A stretch of DNA of 64,000 nucleotides from assembly GCA_033980235.1 (NCBI GenBank), contig CM067069.1:18534650-18598649 (forward strand), written 5' to 3'. Positions 1 to 12,400 of the stretch are shown here, piece after piece. The number at the start of each line of letters is the position of its first letter. Position 1 is the stretch's first letter. Both the position numbers and the translations under genes were made by a program. The notes under the pieces were generated by a model. It saw only the letters and a program-made list of their open reading frames with translations. It made no database searches and was not told where the DNA came from. The stretch comes from Diadema setosum. Lineage: Eukaryota; Echinodermata; Echinoidea; Diadematoida; Diadematidae.

Positions 1-3000
1 ATTTTGACACAAGGCAGTAGCAGATCCAGATGAGGGTGCATCAGGTGTTCTTCCCTTTATTTTTTGTTAAAACAAAAGAAATAAAAAGGAAAAATGGAGC
101 ATGCCCAGCGCCCCCTTTATGGAATTCCTAGATCTGCCCCTGCACAGCAGAAACAGTCTACATTGTACAACATCAAGATACCCCTTTTCTAATCTCCATA
201 ACAACTGACTGAAGCAAGCAGTCAAATCAAGCATTTACTTTTTAATAACGATATAAATTACAGATGTAGAAAAACTTGAGCAAAACTAAAAGAAGAGGAA
301 CTACAATTTTAAGACAAATCTACGACATGTATCAATGAAACAATGATACAGCTTTAAGGCTACCATGGGTATAGTTTCCTAGTTTGCTACATGTTACTCC
401 AGCTCAGAAACCATACATGTACATGTATAGTGGAATGAGGCGAATAATATCTGTTGACAATTTGTCACTTGGCAGGCAAGTTGCAGGCATGGACATTATA
501 AGAATGTCAGTTCTTTCTTGTTCTACTAGACAAATAAATCATTAGTCTGATATCTGGAAGCAAGAACAGGTATACTGTGACCCATCATACTTGTAGTAGA
601 TCCAGTATCAGTGACGAAAGTCATAACACAAAGTTCAACAAAGTTGTTAAAAGCTGCAGCGATCTACTTGATGTCTGCCTACAGTGCAAAGGCTACCCAC
701 TTGAATACAATAGTTATGCACTTTATACAGTGTTTTCAGATGGTGACGTAAAGCAATAGAGTGGAGGTGTTGTTCAAAAGAAATGGTACAAATTGTAAGT
801 TGCCAATAATGTGGTAAGGTGTGAGGAACCACTGTTTCTGTCCGGCTTCCCGCATACGCACAATGATGTTGATTGGAATGACTGCATTTTAACGAATGCC
901 CCACACTTACAATAGTTTCACAAGCTCACACAAAAATCAATCACTGAACGCACACTCACACAATTTTTTTAAAACTGCAGCTCAAGTAGGGGTCTCCCCA
1001 CACTGAGCACATCTAACGCAAGAGTGCGAGACCCAATTTGCACAACCCAAGATGAAGAAAAGAGCCTAAACCCCGTAACTGTCCTCCATTCATCGCTCAA
1101 AGGGATCAATAATTTACAAGGTCTTCTACGACACAGGTGAGTGCGATGGGTGTGTGATGCCAGAGAAAACGTGTACTAATTAAAAGTATCGAGTAGAATG
1201 CTTGCTTAGTTGGTTATGATGCATCATCTGTGCATTTAATGCGGGTGACAGGTTGCGGGGTCATGTGCACACAGGAAACATAGTAAGACCTTGTAGGATT
1301 AGGAATGAATGTAATGATTAATGTGATAGTCATCACCTTGAGGCCCTATACTTTGTGTACATGGCATCAAAGACTCTGACAAAGTATTCTAATATGAAAA
1401 ACATGAGCTATGTGGTCCTACATGCTGTTGGTATCTTTGTTAAAGTATTGTGCTAAATACACTAAATTAATGGTCATTGTAAATGAATGCTTGATGCTTT
1501 AAAGATGTGAAAATCTGCATTTGAATGACTAAATTCACCATTATACTCAATTAGTCTTGCAGTCAAAAGCAATATAATGAACTACATGGTATATGGCATC
1601 TGAACAGTGAACATGACATAAAGATTAGCATGGTGATTTTGGTCACAGATTTCTTGATGGTAACAGCAGAATTTTAACAACTTTTGTCTGCCAAATGATT
1701 ACTTCTAATGCATTAGTACCATCTTTACACAGAACAGTCAGTAACGTTTGGTAGTTTTGCATTTACGTGTATCAAGTTGTTTGGAAAACTTCTGTGCCAG
1801 AAGTGAGTTGATAACATACCCATGTAGCAACATCTGACACATTTAAACTGGATTCAAAGTACTAAAAAGTAAATTTAATTCCTTGTTATATAACACCAAA
1901 GATGGAAAAAAAAAGTTATTCCATTAATTCATTAATTAATAAACAAGTGTCTATTGTTCTTGAACAGAAATGCACACAAGCAATCCTAATGATTTGAATG
2001 GCAAATTGCTACCAGTATCGTTTCAGACAGTAGCATGTAACTTTAAACATCAAATGGATGGGAAATGTACAGTGGCCCAAATGAGAAAAGAGAGAGAGAG
2101 AGAGAGAGCAAGTCATTTGCTAAAAACCAAAGCATATTTGAATATTGATTTGAATATTAACAGCGTTGTAGTACTATCATAAACTATTCTATCCCTGTAG
2201 AGCTTGCTTCACGTGGGACAGAAAAACACACTTTATTCTCACGTACCGAACCTCCTGTATTCCAGCCGGACTGCCATGGGGTTGATAAACACGGCCATAG
2301 TGGTGTCAAGTGCGAAGATATTGACAAAATGATTATATCCAAACCTGCCCTCCTGATATCCTCATGCCCGAATGGTAGACTCAACATGTGGCAAATAGCA
2401 GCTCAAGTCAGGAACAGCTCTGACAATCAATGTATCCTATTTGGAACATCATTTCAGTAAATATTGCCTTTTAACATGTCATCGTATGATACGTTGTGCT
2501 TGTACCCAAGATAGCAATGCCCGACACGGGTACTGAACGGTGGAAAACGCCGGAGATTATAGGAAGCCCAGTGCGGGCAACAAGTAATGTCGCAACAACG
2601 GGATTAAGCAGCAAGTGTTTGGAAGTTGACTAACTCCCTCGACAACAGTGAGGAGTGAGTGTGTTTCAGCTTCCCAACCGCTAATCGCCGACGATCTATG
2701 CTGTATGATTGGGCAGGAAATCATCGACGTCTGCACTAATGACCCTTACAATCCAACCCCTTGCCCCCCTCTTGGGCATCGATGGGGACGAGGTATTGTG
2801 GACCGTGGAGAGTGTAAGAAATTCATTGTAAACGTAAGTACAATGTATGACATAGATGGGTATACTCGAGCATGATCATAAATTTTAAAGAGAATCACTA
2901 GAATCTTTCAAATCTCACTGAATGATTCAAAATGGAGCAAGATCTCCTTTCTACTCCAGTTTTCCTAGCTCTATGAACTCTCTCAAATTTTCCATTTGAG

Positions 3001-3012
3001 ATCACTCCATCA
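1..3012. other. Left edge: no firm gene; weak plus-strand exon-like segments
   Basis: AT-rich sequence with a (GA)n run near 2090-2108. Three stretches look faintly exonic on the plus strand: 981-1136 (open, ends ACAG|GTGAGTG), 2193-2457 (about 88 open codons after TCCCTGTAG) and about 2650-2832 (open, ends AAAC|GTAAGTAC, includes CTNDPYNPTPCPPLGHRWG). Their phases do not join cleanly, so no gene model is given. Confidence 0.3.
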
Positions 3013-3612
3013 TTAAAGGACAATTAGAAGTTCACCTTCATAAACATTGAGAGAATGTAGGATTGAGGATTGAGGATTGAGAGAATGTAGCAATATTAGT
3101 AGAACACATCATTGAAAGTTTGAGGAAAATCGGACAATCCGTTCAAAAGTTATGAATTTTTGAAGTTTTTGTGCAGTACCCGCTGGATGAGAAGACTACT
3201 GCAGTGTGTGAATAACTTGGATGTCACATGCGTACAACAATATAAGGAAAATATAAAGAGAATTTCACAAAATTTCATCTTTTGAAAAAAGTACACATTC
3301 CCCCGACTCGTTACCGACAAATGTTATGGGTAATATTATTCCACCTGCCTTTTAGAGGCAAGTAAAGTGCTCTTTTATTATGCGAAAAAAAGTGAAAATA
3401 TGTTGAATTTTCTTTACATTTTCTTTATACTGTTGTATGCATATGACTCACAAGCTGTAGTAGTCTCCTCATCCAGCAGTTCCAACACAAAAATTTTAAA
3501 AATTCATAACTTTTGCATCGATAGTCCAATATCCCTCAAACTTTCACTGATGTGTTCTACTAATATTGTTGCATTCTCTCAATCCTTATGTTTATAAAGG
3601 TGAACTTGTCCT
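3013..3612. repeat. MITE family A, copy 1
   Basis: Inverted ends read TTAAAGGACAA...TTCACCTTCATAAAC and TTTATAAAGGTGAAC...CC. The interior shares AAAATCGGACAATCCGTTCA and GAGAAGACTACTGCAG with the copies at 44502 and 52077. A short ATTGAGGATTGAGG duplication occurs near 3062-3080. ORFs in it are by-products of the inverted repeat. Confidence 0.75.
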
Positions 3613-6600
3613 GTAATTGTTAAGAGTTGCTCCACAGACAATAAATTCATTGAATGAGCAATGCTGCGCTGCATCATACTTTGTTGAAAGCATCAGTGTG
3701 GTTTGGTAACTAGACTGTTCTTGGCAAAACTGTTTGCACTTCATGTTCTCGGTGATTAGACTTGAAAACAGAAATCCTGAAGGTGTCTCTTAACCCATTC
3801 CCTGCGAGAACTTGGCGGCCTGTGTATTAAGTCTAGATGGGGATTATTCAGTACATGGAACAGGTTAATTGTCTTGAGAGCCTATCATGAATAAGCAAAT
3901 TTTCTTAAAATGTAGCTGTGTGAGATTATAAGTACCGGTATGTGGAATAATTTGCAAGTAATGTTCATGTTTATGTCCACACAATGCTTAACTACGAGTG
4001 GGATTCCCCCAGCTGATTGACAGACAGCTATGACCCTGAGATATTTCACGGATAGTTATCTTTGAGTTAACTTCAAGTTAGCTATCAAAGAGTACATGTC
4101 TACATTGTGCTTAACTAAGAGCTGATCCTTGAAGATAGCTATACTTGAGGTTAAGGATCACCATCTGAGCATAAAAGTCACTTTGTCATTCATATTGCAC
4201 TTCATGGTTTACACTGTAGATCAACTACAGAAAAGTTGGTCTAAAAGCATTCTCTTTTTGAGACTACAGCCTTTGAATTATGTTTGATGCTGACTTGTTT
4301 CAAAACAAGAGAAAGGCAAAAATGAAAACTTTACAGTGGTTTGGGTCAGAGTTTTCTGAACCCATAAAAAAAGTTGGGGTTTTTTTCTTACACAATAATT
4401 GCAAACTTAATGATCAATACAAGCACAACTGATAATGCATCCAAAGTTCTTGAATTTATCACACCAGAATTAACCCTTCATATCAATAACTCTATGGATA
4501 GCTTCTAATAACTTTTATTACATCATATTCAAATGATGTAGCTCACATACAGTGTACTTCATTGTTCATATTCTTGAACACTCTAAAAAACAAATTATCC
4601 ATTATTTTCCCCGAAGGTAAACATTGCTATTGTATGAGTGTGTACTGCATGAGATGCCTGGATGTACAATGTACCTGTGGTTTTATACCTCACATGGTGA
4701 TGCAGAGCACAACAGTAGCTGCCCTGAAACTTAAGCAGTTTTTTTTCTCTCAAAAAACAACATCTTCTTAATGTAAACTTATGAATGGGATGTTGCATGT
4801 AGATGTGTATGTTCATATGAATTCCTTCTTTCACATGGCATTTTCAGCATTTTGATAAAACAGTGACTTACAAATGTACGGCGATTCAGAAATCCACAAT
4901 CATCATAGAGGGACACAAATTTGGCTGAGCACATGAAGCCATATTAAAGCAACAAGATGCTTGCCAGACACATGTCATGCATCTCGATAATTAGTTTATC
5001 AAAGTGCAAAACTCCTCAGTGTAATTGGATGCCTGAATCACATGAATGAGTTGCCAAGGCAACACCCATACATCACTCTGAGGTGCATATTCTCGCCAAG
5101 TAGACGATGGCATAATTACTTGCCAACCACATTATCACTATTTGTGAGATATTACACACACACTCTCTCTCTCTCTCTCACAGCGTGAAGTACGTAGTCG
5201 ATTGCAGGAAATCTTTTTATGAAGAGACTGGGACAAACGGGAACTCGCTAAATTGAGGGCAATTAGATGGGAATTGTTTTGCATTGGCTAAATATAGAAA
5301 CTGACGTAAAGTTTTGCAAAGGGGAAAGAAGGAGATTCACCCGAATGAATCAGCACCACTATCTCAAATAATTCTGTGAAAGCTGTGTCAAGAAAAAAAA
5401 AGATCGAGACCTTCTTTCACAGTGACTACCGTGGATCACAGAAGGTCTACAGCAGAATCTGGGACAATATACAATGTATCTATCTGGTAGATGGCAAACA
5501 TTGTTCATATCACTTTATTCAGGACTCTGCCATCTACACGAGTCATCTACCAGTATTAAGAGAAAAATAGCTTCAATCAACAGAGTATTGTAAAGATCAA
5601 ACAAACAACATGGTATAGATTGCATTAAAATTAGACCTACTCTTGAAAATAGGAACATTTAGATGAAATTCTATTAAATATAACATGTTCCCAAGAGACT
5701 GTCATCTTCCCCTTCATCTGGCACTACAATGTATGTGCCTGTGGTTGATACCATTCGCTGACTAAGGAACTAGTCACCTTTAGGTGAACCACAAGGGGTC
5801 AGCACCATTCACCTGTTTTCAGGTGTAAGTATGTGGGGTAGACCACTTCACCATGTTAGTCCCTTGCTGTTTGCAATGAGTGAAGAATGAATGAACTGGG
5901 ACTTTTTTTTTTGTATACATATCCCTCACACATGGGATCCCCTATCCGAGGGACAGAGTGTTTTTTTTTCCTCTGAAACTAGAGGGGACGGCCTGAATAC
6001 ATGTGCACAGCATTGCTCAGCTAGACTTTAGTGGCAATTGAACAAGAATAAATCGATTGCAAGGCAGATGCCATGATATGAAACAGTGATACTAATATGA
6101 TATTATATCATATTACTGTAGTATTATTATATATCAATGAAAATGAGGAAATGATGTCAAAGTCATAAAGTATACCACTGACCTACATGATAATCATGAC
6201 CAAAATATCCTATTGTCTGCATGAAATCAGAAAGTAAAACTGAATCATCCTTTGCATCAGAGTTGTGCCTTCTTGCAAAATCCGAATGGTGATGATGACT
6301 TCTTATATAAAATGAGTTGCATGTTTGCTGGATTACCTTAAAAAAAGTTTCTGACTTTCAAAGAAGTTTCAGGCATGAACTAACAGAATACTATTAAATA
6401 TGAGTTGATGATATCATTGCCTCAGGGAATTATTTGCATTAAATGATACACATACATGGTTGCAACCAACATCACGCCATAGTGAAAACCTGCAAAACTT
6501 TGAAACTCCATAACTTTCCAAGTTTATTCAGATTCTTTTTCATTCTGTTGATACTTCTCCCTTTCTGCTCACTGATATCTGATTTTATTTTAGTTTCAAC

Positions 6601-6639
6601 AAAAAAACCAAAACTGACCAGAACTATCAGTACACATGA

Positions 6640-6750
6640 GTGAAAATGAGCAACAAAAATGGGATTACAAGGGGATAAAAACCCAAGATTTCTGGCTTTG
6701 TACAGTGGTGCTCTTACCAACTGAGCTACAGTTTGGAAAGCCCTTGTATC
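6640..6750 (-). repeat. tRNA-derived SINE fragment of a different family
   Basis: On the minus strand, TGTAGCTCAGTTGGTAAGAG (about 6730-6711) is a near-consensus Pol III A box. The region where a B box should be (GGGTTTTTATCCCC) is degenerate, so this is a decayed tRNA-like repeat and not a tRNA gene. Confidence 0.5.
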
Positions 6751-7456
6751 CAGTTTGTCCCTGAAACTCCTTGAATTTCATTGCTTGTGATTTTATTTTG
6801 TTTTAATCATGGTCTAATCAAGTCAACTGTCACATGGCACCTTGAAGATGATTTTGGCTCAAAACTGGTTCTCTCTCTCTCCACTTTCATGACATATTAT
6901 TATTGACAGATGGGGGTCGGTCAAATTTACATTCCTGTTTAAAAGGGCATTTAAAAAGAAATAATTTCAGAAACAGAAAGACTTGAGGCTTGTCTTGGTT
7001 TGTTCTGTAAAGGCGTTGCTTGTCTTGAGCGACTGAATATTATAAAAGAGATAATTTCAAACAACTGCCAGGGAGAAAGATGATTTCAATTCGATAATAA
7101 TGATAATCTCCAACAGTGGAATTTAGCTATGTAATGCATATAAATATGAAGCATCATGACTTTACAGGAGTAGTGGGAGTGGATTACATGCTAGTGCTAT
7201 AATTCCTATAGGGTCGGGTAGTGCAAGGGATTGCGTTTTCTCCCTTTACTCACTCATTTCTGGTGAGTCATGATTAACAGCATGGCTCAAAATACATCTC
7301 AGAGATTCACGCCTATATCTACAGTGCTGCTCCTCCTACTTTTAAACATTTTGCGATAATTGAGTTCCTGGATGAGTTGCTACATACACAAAAGCAAGTG
7401 GGAAGGTATTCATAAAAAAGACATATTGAAAGTTCTGTATAATATTTAATAGAAAA

Positions 7457-7947
7457 CAAAGCCCAAATATCAATGTGGATTGAGTATTGAGTAAAAGCAG
7501 CAACAGAACACATCAGTGAAAGTTTGAAGAAAATCAGACTATTGATTCAGAACTTATAAGAATTCTTCAAGTTTTGGTGCCATACAATGCAATTGCTGGA
7601 CAAGAAGACAACTGCAGTTCATAACATAATTTTCAACAACAATATAAAAGAGAATATTATAAGGAGAATTCCACAAAATTGATTTTTCCTGAAAACATTG
7701 TATGTAAGTTGACAGCTCTTTCATTATGCTAGAAAAGCCAAAATGATTGAATTTTCTTTGGATTTTCTTTATAATGTTGTCCATAATGATCTCATGAAGT
7801 GTAGTTGTCTCCTTGTCCAGCAATGATGACACCAAAACTTTAAAAAGCCATTTAAATCTTTTGAATTGATTGTCCAATTTTGCTCAAACTTTCACTGATG
7901 TATGGTATTACTGCTTTCACTCAATCCATATCTATATTTGGGCTTTG
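7457..7947. repeat. MITE of family A type with different ends
   Basis: Ends AAAGCCCAAATATCAATG and TATATTTGGGCTTTGG are inverted. The interior (AGTGAAAGTTTGAAGAAAAT, GACAAGAAGACAACTGCAG) is related to family A. Confidence 0.65.
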
Positions 7948-8522
7948 GTTTCATTGAAAATTCACAGTTTTACAGGAAATCAACAAACAAATACACACAC
8001 ACACACACACAAACAAACTCAACTAGCACTCCCTTATCATTCCCCTTATTCAGTTCACTCATTGGAATCATGAAGAATAAAAATGTCTTGCAACTTTAAA
8101 AGTCTCGAAGCATATATGTATCCATGTATTATCACTTTCTACAGAATAGATCCTTTCAGTATGCTGGCACGGTATACCTTGACAGACTTACAGAAGTTGA
8201 TATAGATATGAATAAATACATGATTAACTGGAGTAAAAGTACACAGGTGTAAGTACGTAACTATTAAACATGAGTATCAATGTGAGCCTTTAAAAGATCT
8301 CCAGGCTACCAAATGAGTATAATGGAAACTTTTAGTTACCATAGTGCGAGGGACAACTGCTTGAATATCTCAGCTATTCCTGTATACTGTGGAACAGAGT
8401 CTTGGTGTTAGATGAATTGTAGAACAGAGGGTGAGAGAGATTATCATCACAGGGGATTTTAGGGCAGGGTGGTTTGCAGGCAGATGCCTACCATCATTCC
8501 TGGAGCCAGGTACAAAACTCAC

Positions 8523-9417
8523 CTCTGTGGTTTCCCCTGTCTCGGCTCCTGGTCCTCTGATGGGTGTGGTCACTGGAGTACCGCCTCCCCTGGTGGTGGT
8601 AGTCCGCCGGAGTGGAGTCAATGGACCGGGAGGACATCCCATCCGAGCTGTCTGCATAGCTGTGGTCTGTCCGACTATCGAGCAGAGCATCGGGAGATTC
8701 GTACGAGGTGTAGGACGGCGTATGCAAATTCTCCGCACTCCTGTACTGGCGTCTTGCCGGCTGACTGCTTCCATTCTGAAAGGGGGACTTTTGCGAACCG
8801 GAGTTCTCTCCCGAGTTCTCCTTGCTTCCTTTTTTCCACCTAGAGAGGCTTGGCGAGCGGAGGAGCTCGCCCATGCGGGCCCGGTTCTTCTGCAGCCTTT
8901 CACGCACAGAGGGCGCCCTTTCCTCGCCGGAGGTTGGTACGCCCTCGGAAGGGTATGCAGTCTGCGGGGAGGGCTGGGGTGGGGTTGGTTTCGGGGTGGG
9001 GTTGCGTGAACCCTTGCCCTCCGTGTCGGAGAGACTCTGCCTGCTTCGGTTCAGCAACATGTCTGCCGCTCGCCTCAGGCTGCGCCGCGTCCTTGAGCCT
9101 CGCGGTTTCATGGAAGAGGGGGGCTTGGGTTGGATGGCACCCCCATCGCGCGGCGAGGGCGCAACCACCCCATTCTGCGTAACGGCAGCATGGCAGAGCT
9201 GGGCCGGTGTCACCGCACCGCCATCTGGGGTTCCGCTCGTGCTAAATTGGATTTCCTCATGATACGTCGTCACAGGATGGTGGCTGCTGTGGCTGAAATC
9301 TGCCGAGCCAACATAGCCATTCTGTGGGGCTAGCACACTCCCTGCATGCTTGCCATGTAGGTAGTCACTTTGATGTGGTCTCGCATAACCATGATTGTTG
9401 TTGAGCACTGGCTCTCC
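8523..9417 (-). CDS. Shared second exon of the unrecognised disordered protein
   Basis: The exon is 895 nt between TTCACAG and CAGAG|GTGAGT. It starts in phase 0 with GEPVLNNNHGYARPHQ and stays open for 298 codons. It is strongly GC-rich, which also makes antisense frames look open. The content is low-complexity (Ser, Pro, Arg, Gly) with basic segments RTRRSLRRAAD and SRWKKGSKEN. The exon leaves in phase 1. Confidence 0.75.
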
Positions 9418-12400
9418 CTGTGAATGAAGAGGTTAAAAAAAGAAGGAATGAGCTCACCGTTTATCCAGTTTATTTTCATTTTGTCGTTTAGGCACTCTGC
9501 CATGATCAGATCATCATTTCTGTCGACATTACAAAATATAAAGTCATTTTCAAGCATAAGAAAGTTTCAGAAAATATCATTCCACAGGCTGCAAGTCCAA
9601 GAGGAAACTCGGCTACATGCCCATGTTTACTGTTATACCACATACATCATAACATATTGCATTGACTGCATCAGTAGGGACCAAAATCAATGATAGCATT
9701 CCTTGCTTCACTACTTTGTCTGTCTTATTCTTGGAAGCTTATAGACATGGTCAATAGCACAAAATCAAACCAAACATAAGCACTTTGAAACTCATTATAA
9801 CCCAGTTTCCACACTTGACATTGTACCGTAATGTCATCAGTATCTATCTCTGCACTGAATTATAGATTCTCATGTCTAATGCTACAATATTATCCAAGAA
9901 TTTGTAGCTTTGCTCAAGCAAAGAAAGCAAAAGCAAAAGAAAGAAAAGATGTTTCCTTTCTTGTGCAGTCATAAGAAGCATGTCATTAAAAGACAAATAA
10001 ATTGCTTTCCGAGAAGTCAGTCAGTTGCAATGAAAACATCTCAATGCATGAATGTCATTTAATAATTTGAATAAATATGTGATACCCGCTGCATGCTAAA
10101 CATTAGAACCAGTACTGGCTGTCCGATGAAAGCTTGGTGGTCTAAGTGAATTATGAGACGCCTGTGTGGTGATCAGGAGGTCATTGGTTTGAATCCAGCT
10201 CAAGAATGTATTCCCATGATTTTTATCATGGCTATAAGTAAAACACTGATTGAATCAGAGATTATTTACGTCAATGTAGGGTGATTTGTCAATCAGTTGC
10301 AATCAGAGCCTAGTTTGTAGGTTTGTATTGAGCATGATCTTGGAAGGTTTTCAACTCAATGGACCTTCCATTACGTATGACGTCCAAATTATATTTAAAG
10401 ATATTGATCATATATCGTACTGTACTTCATCAAATAATGAAGAAAGGATCTCAGATTTTAATTTCACTTTCTTTGTTCGCATGAAAACTAAGCTGGTCCT
10501 TCAGTTTCTGCATACTATGTACCGGGTATACATAGAAAATGGAAGTTAATGCACTGAAAAGCAATATCATAATCAATGTGTGTGCTGATGTCTATACTTA
10601 TTCTTGTTTTTAAATGATTATGTGAAGTAGCGATGACACAAAAGTGAAACTATAGATAGCATCTCCTTGTTTATAATGGTCCATATAAAGCTACAATTGC
10701 ATTCTTCAAGGAAGTGTATGAGCCAATCCAAGTGCAATTTAGACAAATGTAATGATTCATGATCTATTCCGTTTGTGCTCTTGTCTTCTAGGACAGTCTA
10801 GCATGTGTTCCCTACTCCTCTTCCCAGAATGCTTAAAGGAATGGTACAGTATTGGTGGAGATGGAAATTGGGCTTTAACTTTTTTGCGAGATACCAAGAA
10901 AACACTTTAGGATACCATATTAAGAGGAATTCAAGGTTTATTTGATGAAAATCGGGATTGGAATAGCTGAAACATCCAAAAACAAAGTAAAACAAAATGA
11001 TCGTAATAAAAAGTGGGTCCCACACTTTATTAGGATCACTCTTTTTTGGATATCCCAGCCATTTCAAAATCAATTTTCATCAAATAAACGTTGAAATCCT
11101 CTTGGAATTGCATGCTCTTTCATATTTCATATATGAGGTTTCTCACTATCTCATCAAAAAATGATAAAAACCTGAAGTCAAGTCTCAACCAAAACTATAC
11201 AACCCCTTTAAAGTGGAAATCCAGTCCAAATATAAGTTAGTTATGACGTTATGACGTTATGACGAAGTTATGACATTTTGAAATTTTGCAATTTTGGGGG
11301 AAAACAGTTCTTGAACAGTCAATATGAATATAATAAAACAAATGGCAAAGTGAGCATGTTATTCCCTCACAACTTACCATACACTTTGTACATAAAATTT
11401 TGAAATTTTCTGTTTTTCATTCAAACGCATTTATGCCCGTGGCTCAAATCCTCATATCAAATTGATCACTATTTTGAAGGTATTCAATCAGGAATAATGT
11501 CATGTTTCATACTTCAATGACAGAACCATTGAATTTTCGTCATTTTTTGTACATTTAATCAATAGAAAATTTTGAGGGTATGACATGTCTAGCTCACTCA
11601 TGTGCATATTCATACCCACTGTACAAGAACTGTTTTGAAGAATTTATCAAAATTTCATAACTTTCTTTTTTTTCCATCCGATTTCAGTCAAATTTTTACC
11701 ATTGAACTCGTAAAAATTTACTCTTTTTTTTATCAGACTAACTTATATTTGGTCTGGATATTTCTCTTTAAGTGAAGGCAAAGCTACATATGTAAATAGA
11801 CAATTGGGCACATTTTGTATACAGCTGTACTTGTACCATAAGACATGGAGACAGTAGGCTGGTTTAATTAGGATTACTGGTAATATCTACGTACAGAACT
11901 CCCTCTCCCTCCAAAACAGAGTAATAAAGTTACTGAGTATTCAGTTCACCTGCTTCTATTTAATCAATCTTAGCACTCAGAATCAACGTTTTGCTGCACT
12001 GGCATCACAGACGATGCTTTAGTATGGAAGATGAATAAGGGAAGTCCACCCTGAAAATAAGTTCTTGTGAACAGATGTAGAAAAATGAGAGGACCAGGAC
12101 AGAGTACATGTAAGTTTAAGCAAATTCTAAAAATCAAGAGAGTAGTGATTTTTTTTATGGTTTTGATCAAACAAGCATAAATAGGCAACATCAAGATGTT
12201 GCCTGGGAGCTCTCCTTCTATTTGCCCTGTGCATAATATTCCATAATTTTTTCCTTTTTTTACCGTAATTAATGACGGAATATATTTTTCTGCATGACAT
12301 CTTGCCTACTAAATATACAGGAAAACTCTCTGGTTGTCAAAAAGAACTCTTTTTCCCCCCACAATTGTATGCCTATGATATGGAAAGTGATAGCAAACTG

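Larger units (their letters stand above)
3613..8522. other. Probable intron or intergenic sequence with repeats
   Basis: Apart from the SINE fragment near 6700 and the MITE at 7457-7947, there are (CT)n at 5161-5180 and (AC)n at 7994-8011. If the minus-strand gene continues left, this is its next intron. No exon with good splice sites was recognised. Confidence 0.5.

Noticed and set aside
7554..7877. 107-codon minus-strand ORF
   Set aside because: It lies inside an inverted-repeat MITE; related copies do not preserve it.
8431..9262. Plus-strand ORFs opposite the disordered-protein exon
   Set aside because: GC-rich antisense shadow; splice sites and phase support the minus strand only.
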